Assembly (NCBI GenBank): GCA_030706685.1
Contig: JAUZOA010000019.1
Location: forward strand, 1 to 64,000
Length of the DNA stretch: 64,000 bases
Source: Bacteroidota bacterium
GTDB lineage: Bacteria; Bacteroidota; Bacteroidia; Chitinophagales; Chitinophagaceae
Direction of reading: 5' to 3'
The first letter of the stretch is position 1. Each line of letters opens with the position of its first letter. Below are positions 16,899-25,071 of the stretch, piece after piece. A model generated the notes under the pieces. It made no database searches, was not told the origin of the DNA, and saw only the letters and a list, made by a program, of their open reading frames with translations. Made by a program: the position numbers and the translations under genes.

Positions 16899-17861
16899 AT
16901 GAAAGTTTCCATTAAACAGATTGCCCTTACTACCATCGAGTTGGAAGCCGGAGCTATTGCTGCTCTCGCTGATTATATAAATGATGATTTTGAAAAAGCC
17001 GTACAGGCCATGGCCGGCTGCAAGGGCCGAGTCGTGATCAGCGGTATGGGTAAAAGCGCTGTCATTGCTCAAAAAATAGTGGCCACGTTAAATTCAACCG
17101 GCACTCCTTCCATTTTTATGCACGCGGGAGACGCCATTCATGGCGATCTCGGTATGATTCAGCAGGAAGATGTGGTGATCATTCTCAGCAAAAGCGGTGA
17201 AAGCACGGAAATAAAAGTGCTGGTTCCGCTGATAAAAAATTTTGGAAATACCATTATCGCTATCGTGGGAAATGTTGAATCCTACCTTGCCAAACAATCC
17301 GATATTGTTCTTAATACAAGTGTAAGCCAGGAAGCATGCCCGAATAATCTTGCGCCAACATCCAGCACTACCGCCCAATTGGTCATGGGTGATGCGCTAG
17401 CGGTCTGCTTAATGGAGCTCCGGGGTTTTCGGTCGGATGATTTCGCGAAGTTTCACCCCGGCGGAGCATTGGGAAAAAAATTATACCTGAGAGTCTCTGA
17501 TCTTTATATACATAATGAAAAGCCGGCTGTTCTCCCCCTGCAAACGTTAAAAGAAGCGATTGTAGAGATGACCCGGAAAAGACTGGGAGTAACAGCAGTC
17601 GTAGATAAGGAAAATAATTTACTGGGAATAATTACAGATGGCGACCTGAGGAGAATGCTGGAAAAAAGCGTGGCCATTGATTCTATAAAAGTGAAGGATA
17701 TTATGTCTCCCAAGCCGAAAACGATAGAGCCCGGCAGGCTGGCGGTAGATGCATTGGATATTTTACGCAAAAATGAAATATCGCAATTAGTGGTCGCCGA
17801 AAATGGAAAATATCTTGGTATTATTCATATACATGATTTAATAAAAGAAGGATTAATTTAA
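16899..17861 (+). CDS. kdsD: Arabinose-5-phosphate isomerase, KpsF/GutQ family
   Basis: This 320-residue enzyme interconverts ribulose-5-phosphate and arabinose-5-phosphate, the first step toward Kdo for lipopolysaccharide. Residues 1-200 form the SIS domain (VVISGMGKSAVIAQKI, HAGDAIHGDLGMI, LSKSGESTEI, LAPTSSTTAQLVMGDALAV, FHPGGALGKKL). A CBS pair follows (LGVTAVVDKENNLLGIITDGDLRRML, QLVVAENGKYLGIIHIHDL). The start is the ATG at 16899; a TTG two codons earlier is possible. manC follows 61 nt downstream. Later Kdo genes (kdnA, kdnB, kdsB) lie 22-28 kb away. Confidence 0.93.
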   Translation: MKVSIKQIALTTIELEAGAIAALADYINDDFEKAVQAMAGCKGRVVISGMGKSAVIAQKIVATLNSTGTPSIFMHAGDAIHGDLGMIQQEDVVIILSKSGESTEIKVLVPLIKNFGNTIIAIVGNVESYLAKQSDIVLNTSVSQEACPNNLAPTSSTTAQLVMGDALAVCLMELRGFRSDDFAKFHPGGALGKKLYLRVSDLYIHNEKPAVLPLQTLKEAIVEMTRKRLGVTAVVDKENNLLGIITDGDLRRMLEKSVAIDSIKVKDIMSPKPKTIEPGRLAVDALDILRKNEISQLVVAENGKYLGIIHIHDLIKEGLI

Positions 17862-17922
17862 ACCGGTGGGGAAAAACAACGGGGTTTACTCCCCGTTCAT
17901 CACTCACCATTCACTATTCACA

Positions 17923-19005
17923 ATGAACAAACACAACTATGTAGCAATAATGGCGGGTGGTATCGGGAGCCGCTTCTGGCCGATGAGCCGTACCAATATG
18001 CCTAAACAGTTTTTGGATATTTTGGATACCGGCAAAACCCTGATACAGGAAACTTTTGAACGGTATAAAAAATTAGTGCCGGCCGAAAATATTTACATCA
18101 TCACTTCGCAGGAATATGTTGATATAGTAAAAAACCAGTTGCCGGCCCTGCCCATTGAAAATATTGTTGCCGAGCCCTCCAAAAAAAACACAGCGCCCTG
18201 TATCGCCTATATTGCCTTTAAACTCCTGCAAAGAGATCCTGAAGCATTAATGGTAGCGGCTCCTGCTGATAACCTGATCCTCGATTCGGATGCATTTATT
18301 AAAACAGCCGCAAAAGCCCTGGATTTTGTCGGTCATATCAATGCCCTGGTAACGCTTGGCATTAAACCCACTTATCCCAATACCGGCTATGGATATATTC
18401 AGCATGAAATGGCGGAAGCGGCCCCGGCTATTCATAAAGTAAAAACCTTTACGGAAAAGCCCAATATCGACATGGCCAAAACCTTTGTCGCCAGTGGTGA
18501 TTTTTTATGGAATGCCGGCATCTTTACCTGGAAAGTAAAAACATTGCTGGCCGCCTTTGAAAAGCATTTACCGGAAATGTATGAAGTCTTTGCCGCAGAA
18601 AAAGAGAAATTCAATACGCCGGAAGAGCCGGCCATTATTGAGCAAATCTATCCGCAGTGTACGAGCATCTCTATCGATTTCGGTATCATGGAAAAGGCCG
18701 ACAATGTCTATGTGATCCCCGCTTCTTTTTCCTGGAGCGATCTCGGTACCTGGAACAGCGCATGGGAAAATATGGATAAAGACTATTTCAATAATGCGGT
18801 AGCCGGCAATACGGTAATGATAGTAGATGCCAAAAACTGCATGGTTCATGTTCCTGACAATAAGCTGGTCGTTCTGCAGGGACTGGATGATTTCATTATA
18901 GTAGAGACCAAAGACGTCTTGCTGATCTGTAAAAAGGAAAAAGAACAGGAAATAAAAGAATATGTGGCGGAGATAAAAAGAAATAAAGGAGATAAATACT
19001 TATAA
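17923..19005 (+). CDS. manC: Mannose-1-phosphate guanylyltransferase
   Basis: The ATG at 17923 (360 residues) begins MNKHNYVAIMAGGIGSRFWPMSR, with the nucleotidyltransferase signature GGxGSRxWPxSR-like and MPKQF. It makes GDP-mannose from mannose-1-phosphate and GTP for surface polysaccharide and glycan synthesis. Other family motifs are EPSKKNTAPCIAY, TLGIKPTYPNTGYGYI, VKTFTEKP, FLWNAGIFTWK and FSWSDLGTWNS. It lacks the C-terminal isomerase domain of bifunctional enzymes. It probably forms one transcription unit with kdsD; the next gene starts 3 nt after its stop. Confidence 0.92.
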   Translation: MNKHNYVAIMAGGIGSRFWPMSRTNMPKQFLDILDTGKTLIQETFERYKKLVPAENIYIITSQEYVDIVKNQLPALPIENIVAEPSKKNTAPCIAYIAFKLLQRDPEALMVAAPADNLILDSDAFIKTAAKALDFVGHINALVTLGIKPTYPNTGYGYIQHEMAEAAPAIHKVKTFTEKPNIDMAKTFVASGDFLWNAGIFTWKVKTLLAAFEKHLPEMYEVFAAEKEKFNTPEEPAIIEQIYPQCTSISIDFGIMEKADNVYVIPASFSWSDLGTWNSAWENMDKDYFNNAVAGNTVMIVDAKNCMVHVPDNKLVVLQGLDDFIIVETKDVLLICKKEKEQEIKEYVAEIKRNKGDKYL

Positions 19006-19008
19006 TCT

Positions 19009-19356
19009 ATGCTTAAAAAACTGCGTACCATTATTTATCATGTCAGCGATATCGCTGTCGCTAAGGACTGGTATCGAAAAGCAACCGGTATTGATCCTTA
19101 TTTTGATGAACCTTTTTATGCTGGCTTTGACATTAATGGTTATGAGCTGGGCCTTGACCCGGATACATTATCCGTGGTCCCGGGAAATCAAACTGTTTCT
19201 TACTGGGCGGTTGACGATACAGACGCAGCAGCAAAAAAATTAGCAGCGATCGGCGGGCACCTGGTACAACCCGGGACAAATGTCGGCGGAGAAATCTTTG
19301 TCGCCATTGTCGGCGACCCATTTGGCAACCATATCGGCCTGATTGAAGGAGCATAA
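19009..19356 (+). CDS. VOC family (glyoxalase-like) protein
   Basis: The 115-residue protein has a single vicinal-oxygen-chelate repeat pair: RTIIYHVSDIAVAKDWYRKATGIDPYFDEPFYAGFDINGYELGL at the start (described in pieces) and GDPFGNHIGLIE at the end. It probably dimerises and binds a small molecule or metal. The specific reaction is unknown. It starts 3 nt after manC and is likely co-transcribed with it, though no functional link is evident. Confidence 0.88.
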   Translation: MLKKLRTIIYHVSDIAVAKDWYRKATGIDPYFDEPFYAGFDINGYELGLDPDTLSVVPGNQTVSYWAVDDTDAAAKKLAAIGGHLVQPGTNVGGEIFVAIVGDPFGNHIGLIEGA

Positions 19357-19418
19357 TACCTAAAACCTCCGTTTTAATCCCGGCCTCAACTCAACAGGGT
19401 TCTTTATTTTTAAATAAA

Positions 19419-20141
19419 ATGTCTTCTTTTCCCCTCAATAATATTCTTTTCCTGGATATAGAAACGGTTCCGCAACGGCCGGACTATCATTCGCTGCCGG
19501 AAGATTGGAAAGAATTGTGGAATAGTAAATCTTCTTCTCTTTTAAAGTACCACGAAGAAGAAACCAGGGAATCCCTTTACCCCCGCGCAGGCATTTATGC
19601 CGAGTTTGGCAAGATCGTTTGTATCAGTTGCGGAGTAATACAGGGAGCGGGTGAGCAAAAGAGAATAACACTCAAATCTTTCTTTGGTGATGATGAAAAG
19701 CAGGTACTGTTCGAATTTTCGGAGATGCTGAAGAAGTGGACCCTTGGTGAACCGAAATTTCTCTGTGCCCACAACGGGAAAGAATTTGATTTCCCTTACC
19801 TCTGCCGCCGGCTGATCATTAATGACTTGCCGATCCCTTCCCTTCTTAACATGTCCGGTAAAAAACCCTGGGAGGTAAATCATCTGGATACTTTGGAGCT
19901 GTGGAAATTCGGAGATTTTAAAAACTATACTTCTTTAAACCTCCTGGCTCATACACTGGGCATACCTACTCCCAAGGACGATATTGATGGCAGTAAAGTC
20001 TGGGAAGTATACTGGAAAGAAAAAAACCTGCCACGTATCGTTACCTATTGCCAGAAGGATGTGATAACTGTAGCACAGGTCTTTTTAAAAATGCAGGGAG
20101 AGTCGTTGATTAAAGAAGAAAATGTTGAGATCAAGGGCTAA
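19419..20141 (+). CDS. PolB-type 3'-5' exonuclease-like protein
   Basis: This 240-residue protein has the RNase H-like DEDD exonuclease fold. Exo I is LFLDIETVP (Asp13/Glu15), exo II is FLCAHNGKEFDFPYL, and exo III is YCQKDVITVAQVF near the C-terminus. It matches the predicted PolB-like exonuclease family (PF10108) common as a stand-alone protein in Bacteroidota. It probably trims DNA 3' ends, but no polymerase partner is adjacent. It is on the same strand as its neighbours, with a 62-bp gap upstream. Confidence 0.88.
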   Translation: MSSFPLNNILFLDIETVPQRPDYHSLPEDWKELWNSKSSSLLKYHEEETRESLYPRAGIYAEFGKIVCISCGVIQGAGEQKRITLKSFFGDDEKQVLFEFSEMLKKWTLGEPKFLCAHNGKEFDFPYLCRRLIINDLPIPSLLNMSGKKPWEVNHLDTLELWKFGDFKNYTSLNLLAHTLGIPTPKDDIDGSKVWEVYWKEKNLPRIVTYCQKDVITVAQVFLKMQGESLIKEENVEIKG

Positions 20142-20280
20142 GAACGATCCTTCGACAAGCCGGGGAGAGAAAGAATGTCTGGGGGATATCCCGGTTTTTT
20201 TCCTCTTTACTATCTTCGCTAAATATAAAACATCTGACCGCTATATTCTTTTTCTCCTTATCTCTTTTAACCTCTTAGCT

Positions 20281-20667
20281 ATGGAAAGAACTAATTATTC
20301 CTCTGGTGTAAAATGGGAAAATATTGTCGGCTATAGCCGTGCTGTAAAAGTCGGGAACACCATTGAAGTGACAGGAACAGTAGCGGCCGACGATAACACT
20401 ATGCTTGTCGGGGGTAACAGCGCTTACGAACAAACAAAGTTCATTATCGGGAAAATTGAAAAAATATTAAAGGAGGCTGGGGCTTCGCTGAAAGATGTAG
20501 TGAGGACAAGAATGTTTGTCACTGATATTTCCCGATGGGAAGAATACGGAAAAGCTCACGGAGAGTTTTTTAAGGATATCAGGCCCTGTACCAGCATGAT
20601 CGAAGTAAAGGGGCTGATAGCGCCGGAGTATTTGATCGAAATCGAAGCAACGGCGATTATTATCTGA
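20281..20667 (+). CDS. RidA family protein
   Basis: From the ATG at 20281 (128 residues; an upstream reading from 20122 runs through non-conserved, repeat-containing DNA) the protein matches the YjgF/YER057c/UK114 family. Motifs are GVKWENIVGYSRAVKVGNTIEVTGTVA, the loop DVVRTRMFVTDIS, and the C-terminal segment RPCTSMIEVKGLIAPEYLIEIEATAI. RidA proteins hydrolyse reactive enamine/imine intermediates of PLP enzymes. The conserved arginine of RidA (R105 type, preceding P.R) is not evident, so it may belong to an Rid2-7 subgroup. Confidence 0.88.
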   Translation: MERTNYSSGVKWENIVGYSRAVKVGNTIEVTGTVAADDNTMLVGGNSAYEQTKFIIGKIEKILKEAGASLKDVVRTRMFVTDISRWEEYGKAHGEFFKDIRPCTSMIEVKGLIAPEYLIEIEATAIII

Positions 20668-20684
20668 ACGATTATTGGGGGTAT

Positions 20685-21017
20685 ATGAATATTGAATCGC
20701 TTCGTGAATATTGCTTATCAAAGCCGGGAGTGGAAGAAACATTGCCTTTCGGGCCGGATACACTTGTTTATAAAGTAGGGGGCAAGGCTTTCTTATTAAC
20801 GGGTCTTGATAGCGAAGACCTTCGCTTTAATGTAAAATGTGACCCGGATAAAGCGATCGAATTAAGAGAAGAATATTCCTGTGTGTTGCCCGGCTGGCAC
20901 ATGAATAAAAAACACTGGAATACGATCGTGGTGGATGGTTCTGTTTCTTCAAAGCAGCTGAAAGAATGGATTGACTGGTCGTATGAATTGGTGACGAAAA
21001 AAAATAAGAAAAAATGA
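20685..21017 (+). CDS. MmcQ/YjbR family protein
   Basis: The 110-residue protein matches the MmcQ/YjbR fold, a CyaY-like double-wing. Motifs are LREYCLSKPGVEETLPFGPDTLVYKVGGKAFLL (given in part), NVKCDPDKAIELREEY, PGWHMNKKHWNTIVVDG, and a final amphipathic helix. The family has been suggested to bind DNA, but its role is unclear. It begins 17 nt after the RidA gene and is probably co-transcribed. Confidence 0.9.
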   Translation: MNIESLREYCLSKPGVEETLPFGPDTLVYKVGGKAFLLTGLDSEDLRFNVKCDPDKAIELREEYSCVLPGWHMNKKHWNTIVVDGSVSSKQLKEWIDWSYELVTKKNKKK

Positions 21018-21072
21018 TACGCTGCGCGTATTTAAGTTGCTGCTAATTTTACACGTCCTTTCATTTTTAAAC

Positions 21073-21096
21073 TATCCTGAGCTTAGCGAAGGATCA
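21073..21096. repeat. REP-like TATCCTGAGC...CGAAGGAT unit
   Basis: The sequence ctatcctgagcttagcgaagg is an imperfect version of the widespread bacterial palindrome TCCTTCGACAAGCTCAGGA. A second, shorter copy (GATCCTTCGACAAGCCGG) lies at 20147-20164. This copy stops only 12 nt before the TTG start of the aminotransferase gene. Confidence 0.55.
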
Positions 21097-21107
21097 AATC
21101 CTCTTGT

Positions 21108-22250
21108 TTGCACATTAATTCCAAACTTCCCTCCGTCGGCACCACCATCTTTACCATCATGAGTGGCCTGGCTGCCGAATACAAAGCCGTTAACCTTGGC
21201 CAGGGTTTTCCAGATTTCCCGATGAGTGAAGAACTGGTCGCTTTGGTAAACGAGGCGATGAAAAATAATTATAACCAGTATCCTCCCATGCCCGGCTGGC
21301 TGCCGCTCCGGGAAGCCATCGCGGAGAAGGTTGAATTTCTTTATCAAACAAAGGTTCATCCCGATAGCGAGATCACTATCACTCCGGGGGGCACTTATGC
21401 TATCTATTCTTCCCTGACAGCTATTCTTCAGCCGGGGGATGAAGTGATTGTCTTTGAGCCCGCTTATGACAGCTATATTCCCAACGTAGAGATCAACGGG
21501 GCAAAAGCGGTTCCCATCAGTCTTATTTATCCCGGTTATAAAATTGACTGGGCCGCGGTGAAGAAAGCGATTAATCTCAAAACAAAAGCCATTCTTATTA
21601 ATTCGCCGCATAATCCTACAGGTTCGGTAATTGGCAAAGAGGATATTGAACAGCTCCGTTCCGTGGTCAAAGACACAAATATCTTTATCGTAAGCGATGA
21701 AGTATATGAGCATCTCATCTTTGACAATATCCCCCACCAGTCCATTCTCCGCTATACGGATCTGTTGCAAAGAAGCTTTGTTTGCTTCTCTTTCGGCAAA
21801 ACATATAATTGCACAGGCTGGAAGCTGGGTTATTGCGTAGCGCCGGCGGAATTGACGAGAGAATTCCGGAAGGTTCATCAATTCAATGCCTTTTCTTGTT
21901 TTACCCCAACACAGGTAGCTTTAACGGCTTTTCTTAAAAACAAAGACGCTTATCTCGGTCTTGCTTCTGTCATGCAGCAAAAAAGAGACCGCTTCAGGGA
22001 ATTGATGAAGCAGACAAGATTCAGCATGCATGACTCTTTTGGCAGTTATTTTATCTGCGGGTCCTATGAGCGTATCAGTAATGAAAGCGATAAGGATCTT
22101 GCCATCCGTATTACCAAAGAAGCGGGAGTGGCAACTATTCCTGTATCCGCTTTTTACCATGATGGCAAGGATGATAAAGTGCTGCGTTTTTGTTTTTCAA
22201 AAAAAGAGGAAACATTGGAAGCCGCAGTAGAAAGACTAATTAAATTATAA
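21108..22250 (+). CDS. PLP-dependent methionine aminotransferase-like protein
   Basis: This 380-residue class I aminotransferase has the YbdL/methionine aminotransferase-type start (NSKLPSVGTTIFTIMSGLAAEY, in part), NLGQGFPDFP, YPPMPGWLPLREAI, NSPHNPTGSV, DEVYEHLIFD and SFGKTYNCTGWKLGY (the PLP-binding Lys). It probably transaminates methionine or glutamine-linked keto acids in the salvage pathway. The only start that keeps the conserved N-terminus is the TTG at 21108; the first in-frame ATG (21159) would delete it. A REP-like repeat lies immediately upstream. Confidence 0.9.
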   Translation: MHINSKLPSVGTTIFTIMSGLAAEYKAVNLGQGFPDFPMSEELVALVNEAMKNNYNQYPPMPGWLPLREAIAEKVEFLYQTKVHPDSEITITPGGTYAIYSSLTAILQPGDEVIVFEPAYDSYIPNVEINGAKAVPISLIYPGYKIDWAAVKKAINLKTKAILINSPHNPTGSVIGKEDIEQLRSVVKDTNIFIVSDEVYEHLIFDNIPHQSILRYTDLLQRSFVCFSFGKTYNCTGWKLGYCVAPAELTREFRKVHQFNAFSCFTPTQVALTAFLKNKDAYLGLASVMQQKRDRFRELMKQTRFSMHDSFGSYFICGSYERISNESDKDLAIRITKEAGVATIPVSAFYHDGKDDKVLRFCFSKKEETLEAAVERLIKL

Positions 22251-22287
22251 TAACTTTTCGCGTGTCCGTCGCAACGAATTTAGGGGT

Positions 22288-23190
22288 ATGACAATAGACC
22301 ACCGATATAAAGGAATTTTTTACATGCTGCTGGCTGCTCTCGGTTTTTCGATCATGGGCGGCGCGGCTAAATCTTTAAAAGGAAGTCTCGGGGCCGGTCA
22401 ATTGGTATTTTTAAGAAACCTTGTTGGTCTTATCGTTTTGACACCCGGCCTGTTGATAAAACCCCCCGTACAACCCGGAGGAAAATTTTTGAGACTGGCT
22501 TTCCGCGGTATCATGGGCACCATCGCTCTGTATACCTTATTGTATTGCGTCCTGCATATACCGCTCGGAACCGCGATGAGTTATAATCTTACGTCCGCGT
22601 TGTTCATTGCTATCTTTTCGTTTTTTCTTTTTGGAGAATATCATGGCAAAAAAGTCTTATTCGCGGTGTTGCTTGGTTTTACCGGCATGTTGCTAATCTA
22701 TAAACCCATCATGTATTTCCCCTGGTATTATCATTTGGCCGGTTTAATCTCGGGAATCGTTTCGGCCATTGCTTACTTAACGCTTGGGCGGCTGGCTGGG
22801 TATTATGAACCCCGTGTCATTGTTTTATCCTTCCTGCTCAGCGGGTTTATCATCCCGCTTATTACCCTGATCATTCATTACACAACCGGCATTCGTGCTG
22901 ATGGTCTTTTTATTATTGACTGGCAATGGCCGCAGGGTATTGGTTGGTTGTCTGTATTAATTCTTGGGTTGGCGGCTTTATTCGGCCAATATTTTGTAAC
23001 AAAGGCCTATGGAGCGGATAAAGCCGGCATTGTATCCGCTATCGGCTATGCCAATATTGTTTACTCTGTTTTTATCGGGATGGCATTAGGCGACGCTTTT
23101 CCGGACTGGATGTCGCTTTCCGGCATTATTTGTATCATTTCCAGCGGCGTGATCATCTCTTTGGTTAAACGCAAATCATCCGTTTCCTGA
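22288..23190 (+). CDS. DMT superfamily (EamA) transporter
   Basis: The 300-residue inner-membrane protein has about ten hydrophobic helices arranged as two EamA repeats. The first begins GIFYMLLAALGFSIMGGAAKSL, with LVFLRNLVGLIVLTPGL and GTAMSYNLTSALFIAIFSFFLFGE. The second begins near residue 150. It likely exports or exchanges a small metabolite or nucleotide sugar; the substrate is not predictable. It ends upstream of the arsenic-type cluster but has its own context, so an arsenic link is not supported. Confidence 0.88.
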   Translation: MTIDHRYKGIFYMLLAALGFSIMGGAAKSLKGSLGAGQLVFLRNLVGLIVLTPGLLIKPPVQPGGKFLRLAFRGIMGTIALYTLLYCVLHIPLGTAMSYNLTSALFIAIFSFFLFGEYHGKKVLFAVLLGFTGMLLIYKPIMYFPWYYHLAGLISGIVSAIAYLTLGRLAGYYEPRVIVLSFLLSGFIIPLITLIIHYTTGIRADGLFIIDWQWPQGIGWLSVLILGLAALFGQYFVTKAYGADKAGIVSAIGYANIVYSVFIGMALGDAFPDWMSLSGIICIISSGVIISLVKRKSSVS

Positions 23191-23219
23191 CAATTAATTC
23201 ATTTTTCTTTCAAAAAAAG

Positions 23220-23262
23220 TTGCCCGTCTCAATTTATTAATCGTATATTTGCGATATAAGAT
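23220..23262 (+). promoter_or_regulatory. Promoter/operator of the arsR-arsM-arsC cluster
   Basis: A TTG near 23220 and a -7 box TATATTTG (23244-23251) are about 21 nt apart. The -7 box lies inside the inverted repeat AATCG...CGAT (23239-23256), extended by ATTAAT/AGATTAAT flanks. This is a reasonable ArsR operator that would hide the -7 box. Confidence 0.5.
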
Positions 23263-23297
23263 TAATACCCTCCTTGCGGAGGAAAAAAGAGGGGTAT

Positions 23298-23633
23298 ATG
23301 GCATTTCACAAAAAAGAAGAGTTTTCATCAAAAGAGCAATCCCTGGCAGCTTTTGCCAAAGCGATCAGCCACCCGGCCCGTATCGCTATTTTAAATGTGC
23401 TGGCTAAAAAGAATGAATGTATTTGCGGAGAAATCGTGGACATATTGCCATTGGCACAAAGCACCGTCAGCCAGCATCTCAAAGAATTGAAGAGTGCCGG
23501 TCTCATTAACGGAACCATTGACGGGCCGCGCAGTTGCTACTGCATCAACTGGAAAGCTTTTGAAAAATTCAACCATGAATTCAACTCCCTTTTCGATATG
23601 CTTAAAACAAAGAACGAAAAAGCCTGTTGCTGA
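23298..23633 (+). CDS. arsR: ArsR-family arsenic-type repressor
   Basis: From the ATG at 23298 (111 residues; the longer reading starts at a TTG) the winged-helix protein has [11 protein letters not shown], a C-x-C placed like the ELCVCDL arsenite-binding site of classical ArsR. The recognition helix is [18 protein letters not shown]. Two vicinal cysteines end the protein. With arsM 23 nt downstream and an arsenate-reductase-like gene after it, it is most simply an As(III)-responsive repressor of this cluster. The stop overlaps an extended reading of arsM but not its likely ATG. Confidence 0.9.
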   Translation: MAFHKKEEFSSKEQSLAAFAKAISHPARIAILNVLAKKNECICGEIVDILPLAQSTVSQHLKELKSAGLINGTIDGPRSCYCINWKAFEKFNHEFNSLFDMLKTKNEKACC

Positions 23634-23656
23634 TCATCACCAAAAAAAGTAGAATC

Positions 23657-24511
23657 ATGAATACAAATGCAGAAATTAAAAAAACAGTCCGCGAAAAATA
23701 TGCGGAGATTGCCAGCCAGTCAAAAAATCAAAATCTTAGTTCCTGTTGCGGCGCTACGGGTTGTTGCGGAGATGATGTTTATAACATTATGGCCGATGAT
23801 TATTCAGCCCTTGAGGGATACAATCCCGATGCTGACCTTGGATTAGGTTGCGGCCTTCCGACAGAATTTGCAAAGATCAAAGAAGGCGATACAGTCATAG
23901 ACCTTGGAAGCGGAGCTGGTAATGATGCTTTTGTGGCAAGAAAGATAGCCGGCGAAAAAGGAAAAGTTATCGGTATTGATTTTACTGAGCCTATGATCGC
24001 CAGGGCAAGAGAGAATGCAGAAAAGCTTGGGCTCAATAACGTGGAATTCCGCCTCGGTGATATTGAAGATATACCTGTTACTGCCAACAAAGCCGATGTG
24101 ATCGTAAGTAATTGCGTACTGAATCTTGTTCCGAATAAACATAAGGTATTCAGCGAAGTTTATCGTGTACTAAAACCCGGTGCACATTTTTCCATTTCTG
24201 ATATTGTGTTGGAAGGAGAATTGCCCGCCAAATGGAAGGAAGTAGCAGAGTTATATGCCGGCTGTGTATCAGGGGCCATTCAAAAAAACGAATACCTGAA
24301 AATTATTGAAGAAGCGGGTTTTAAAAATATTACCCTTCAAAAAGACAAAACGATAAATATTCCTGACGATATTTTAAGTAACTATTTCACCGAAGAAGAA
24401 ATTGTGGCTTTTAAAAACAGCCATACCAGGATAACCAGTATCACGGTATACGCGGAAAAGCCCGCAAAGGATGATCGCAATTGCTGTGAGCCGGGAAGCG
24501 GTTGCTGCTGA
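23657..24511 (+). CDS. arsM: Arsenite S-adenosylmethionine methyltransferase
   Basis: The ATG at 23657 (284 residues) starts a class I methyltransferase with the SAM motif VIDLGSGAGNDAF. Arsenic-binding cysteines lie in GLGCGLPT, VSNCVLNLVPNKH and AGCVSGAI, as in known ArsM proteins. These enzymes methylate As(III) to mono-, di- and trimethyl forms. Two extra vicinal-Cys clusters stand out: SSCCGATGCCGD near residue 35 and NCCEPGSGCC at the C-terminus. Both are common in bacterial ArsM and may collect As(III). It follows arsR directly. Confidence 0.95.
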   Translation: MNTNAEIKKTVREKYAEIASQSKNQNLSSCCGATGCCGDDVYNIMADDYSALEGYNPDADLGLGCGLPTEFAKIKEGDTVIDLGSGAGNDAFVARKIAGEKGKVIGIDFTEPMIARARENAEKLGLNNVEFRLGDIEDIPVTANKADVIVSNCVLNLVPNKHKVFSEVYRVLKPGAHFSISDIVLEGELPAKWKEVAELYAGCVSGAIQKNEYLKIIEEAGFKNITLQKDKTINIPDDILSNYFTEEEIVAFKNSHTRITSITVYAEKPAKDDRNCCEPGSGCC

Positions 24512-24526
24512 ACCTCCAAGCCTAAG

Positions 24527-24565
24527 CTGGGCCTCCGGGTATTCTTTCAAATACTGGGAGCCCGC
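24527..24565. terminator. Imperfect hairpin after arsM
   Basis: GGGCCTCCGGGTATT and AATACTGGGAGCCC pair with two interruptions around a 6-nt loop. No T run follows closely, so it may be a weak terminator, an attenuating or processing hairpin between arsM and the arsC-like gene, or simply a dispersed repeat. Confidence 0.35.
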
Positions 24566-24590
24566 ATAACGATTATTTAATTTTTCTCTG

Positions 24591-24983
24591 ATGAAGAAAA
24601 AGATCCTTTTTGTTTGTATTGAAAATAGTAACCGCTCGCAGATGAGCGAAGCCTTTGCTAAAATGCTCGGCGGAGAAAATATCGGGGCTTATAGCTCGGG
24701 CTCGCGCCCATCCGGAAAGATCAACCCTAAAGCTATTGCGGCTATGAAAGAGCTTGGCTATGATCTTTCCTTGCATCATTCAAAATCTTTAGACGAAGTA
24801 AAACAATATGCTCCTTTCGACGCAGTGGTTACTATGGGCTGTGGCGATGCCTGCCCCTGGATGCCCGCCAAACAATTTATCGATTGGCAAATTCCCGATC
24901 CAAAAGATATGAATGAAGATGATTTTAGAAAAGTAAGGGACCAAATAAAGGATAAAGTAAAAGACCTGCTGGGTTCCCTGTAA
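24591..24983 (+). CDS. arsC: Arsenate reductase, low-Mr phosphatase fold
   Basis: The 130-residue protein begins with the CX5R catalytic loop CIENSNRS (Cys9, Arg15) of low-molecular-weight phosphatase-type arsenate reductases. It has the general acid in IPDP (Asp103) and the resolving cysteines Cys84 and Cys88 in MGCGDACPW. It would reduce As(V) to As(III) for the ArsM upstream. The electron donor cannot be told from sequence: the MGCGDACP form occurs in thioredoxin- and mycothiol-dependent branches, and the latter is unlikely in Bacteroidota. No arsenite efflux gene follows. Confidence 0.88.
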   Translation: MKKKILFVCIENSNRSQMSEAFAKMLGGENIGAYSSGSRPSGKINPKAIAAMKELGYDLSLHHSKSLDEVKQYAPFDAVVTMGCGDACPWMPAKQFIDWQIPDPKDMNEDDFRKVRDQIKDKVKDLLGSL

Positions 24984-25071
24984 AAATTTCCTCTTCTCCC
25001 TTGCGGCCGAAATGCTTAATGCCCGCTGTTACTATCCAGTTACCATATTTTATCCGCTTGTTAAGAATTGA

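Noticed and set aside
21072-21881. Minus-strand frame of 269 codons
   Set aside because: It lies wholly opposite the aminotransferase gene, which has a full set of family motifs; the minus frame matches nothing.
22288-23190. Arsenite exporter for the ars cluster
   Set aside because: The EamA fold and lack of Cys or other arsenic features give no support beyond proximity.
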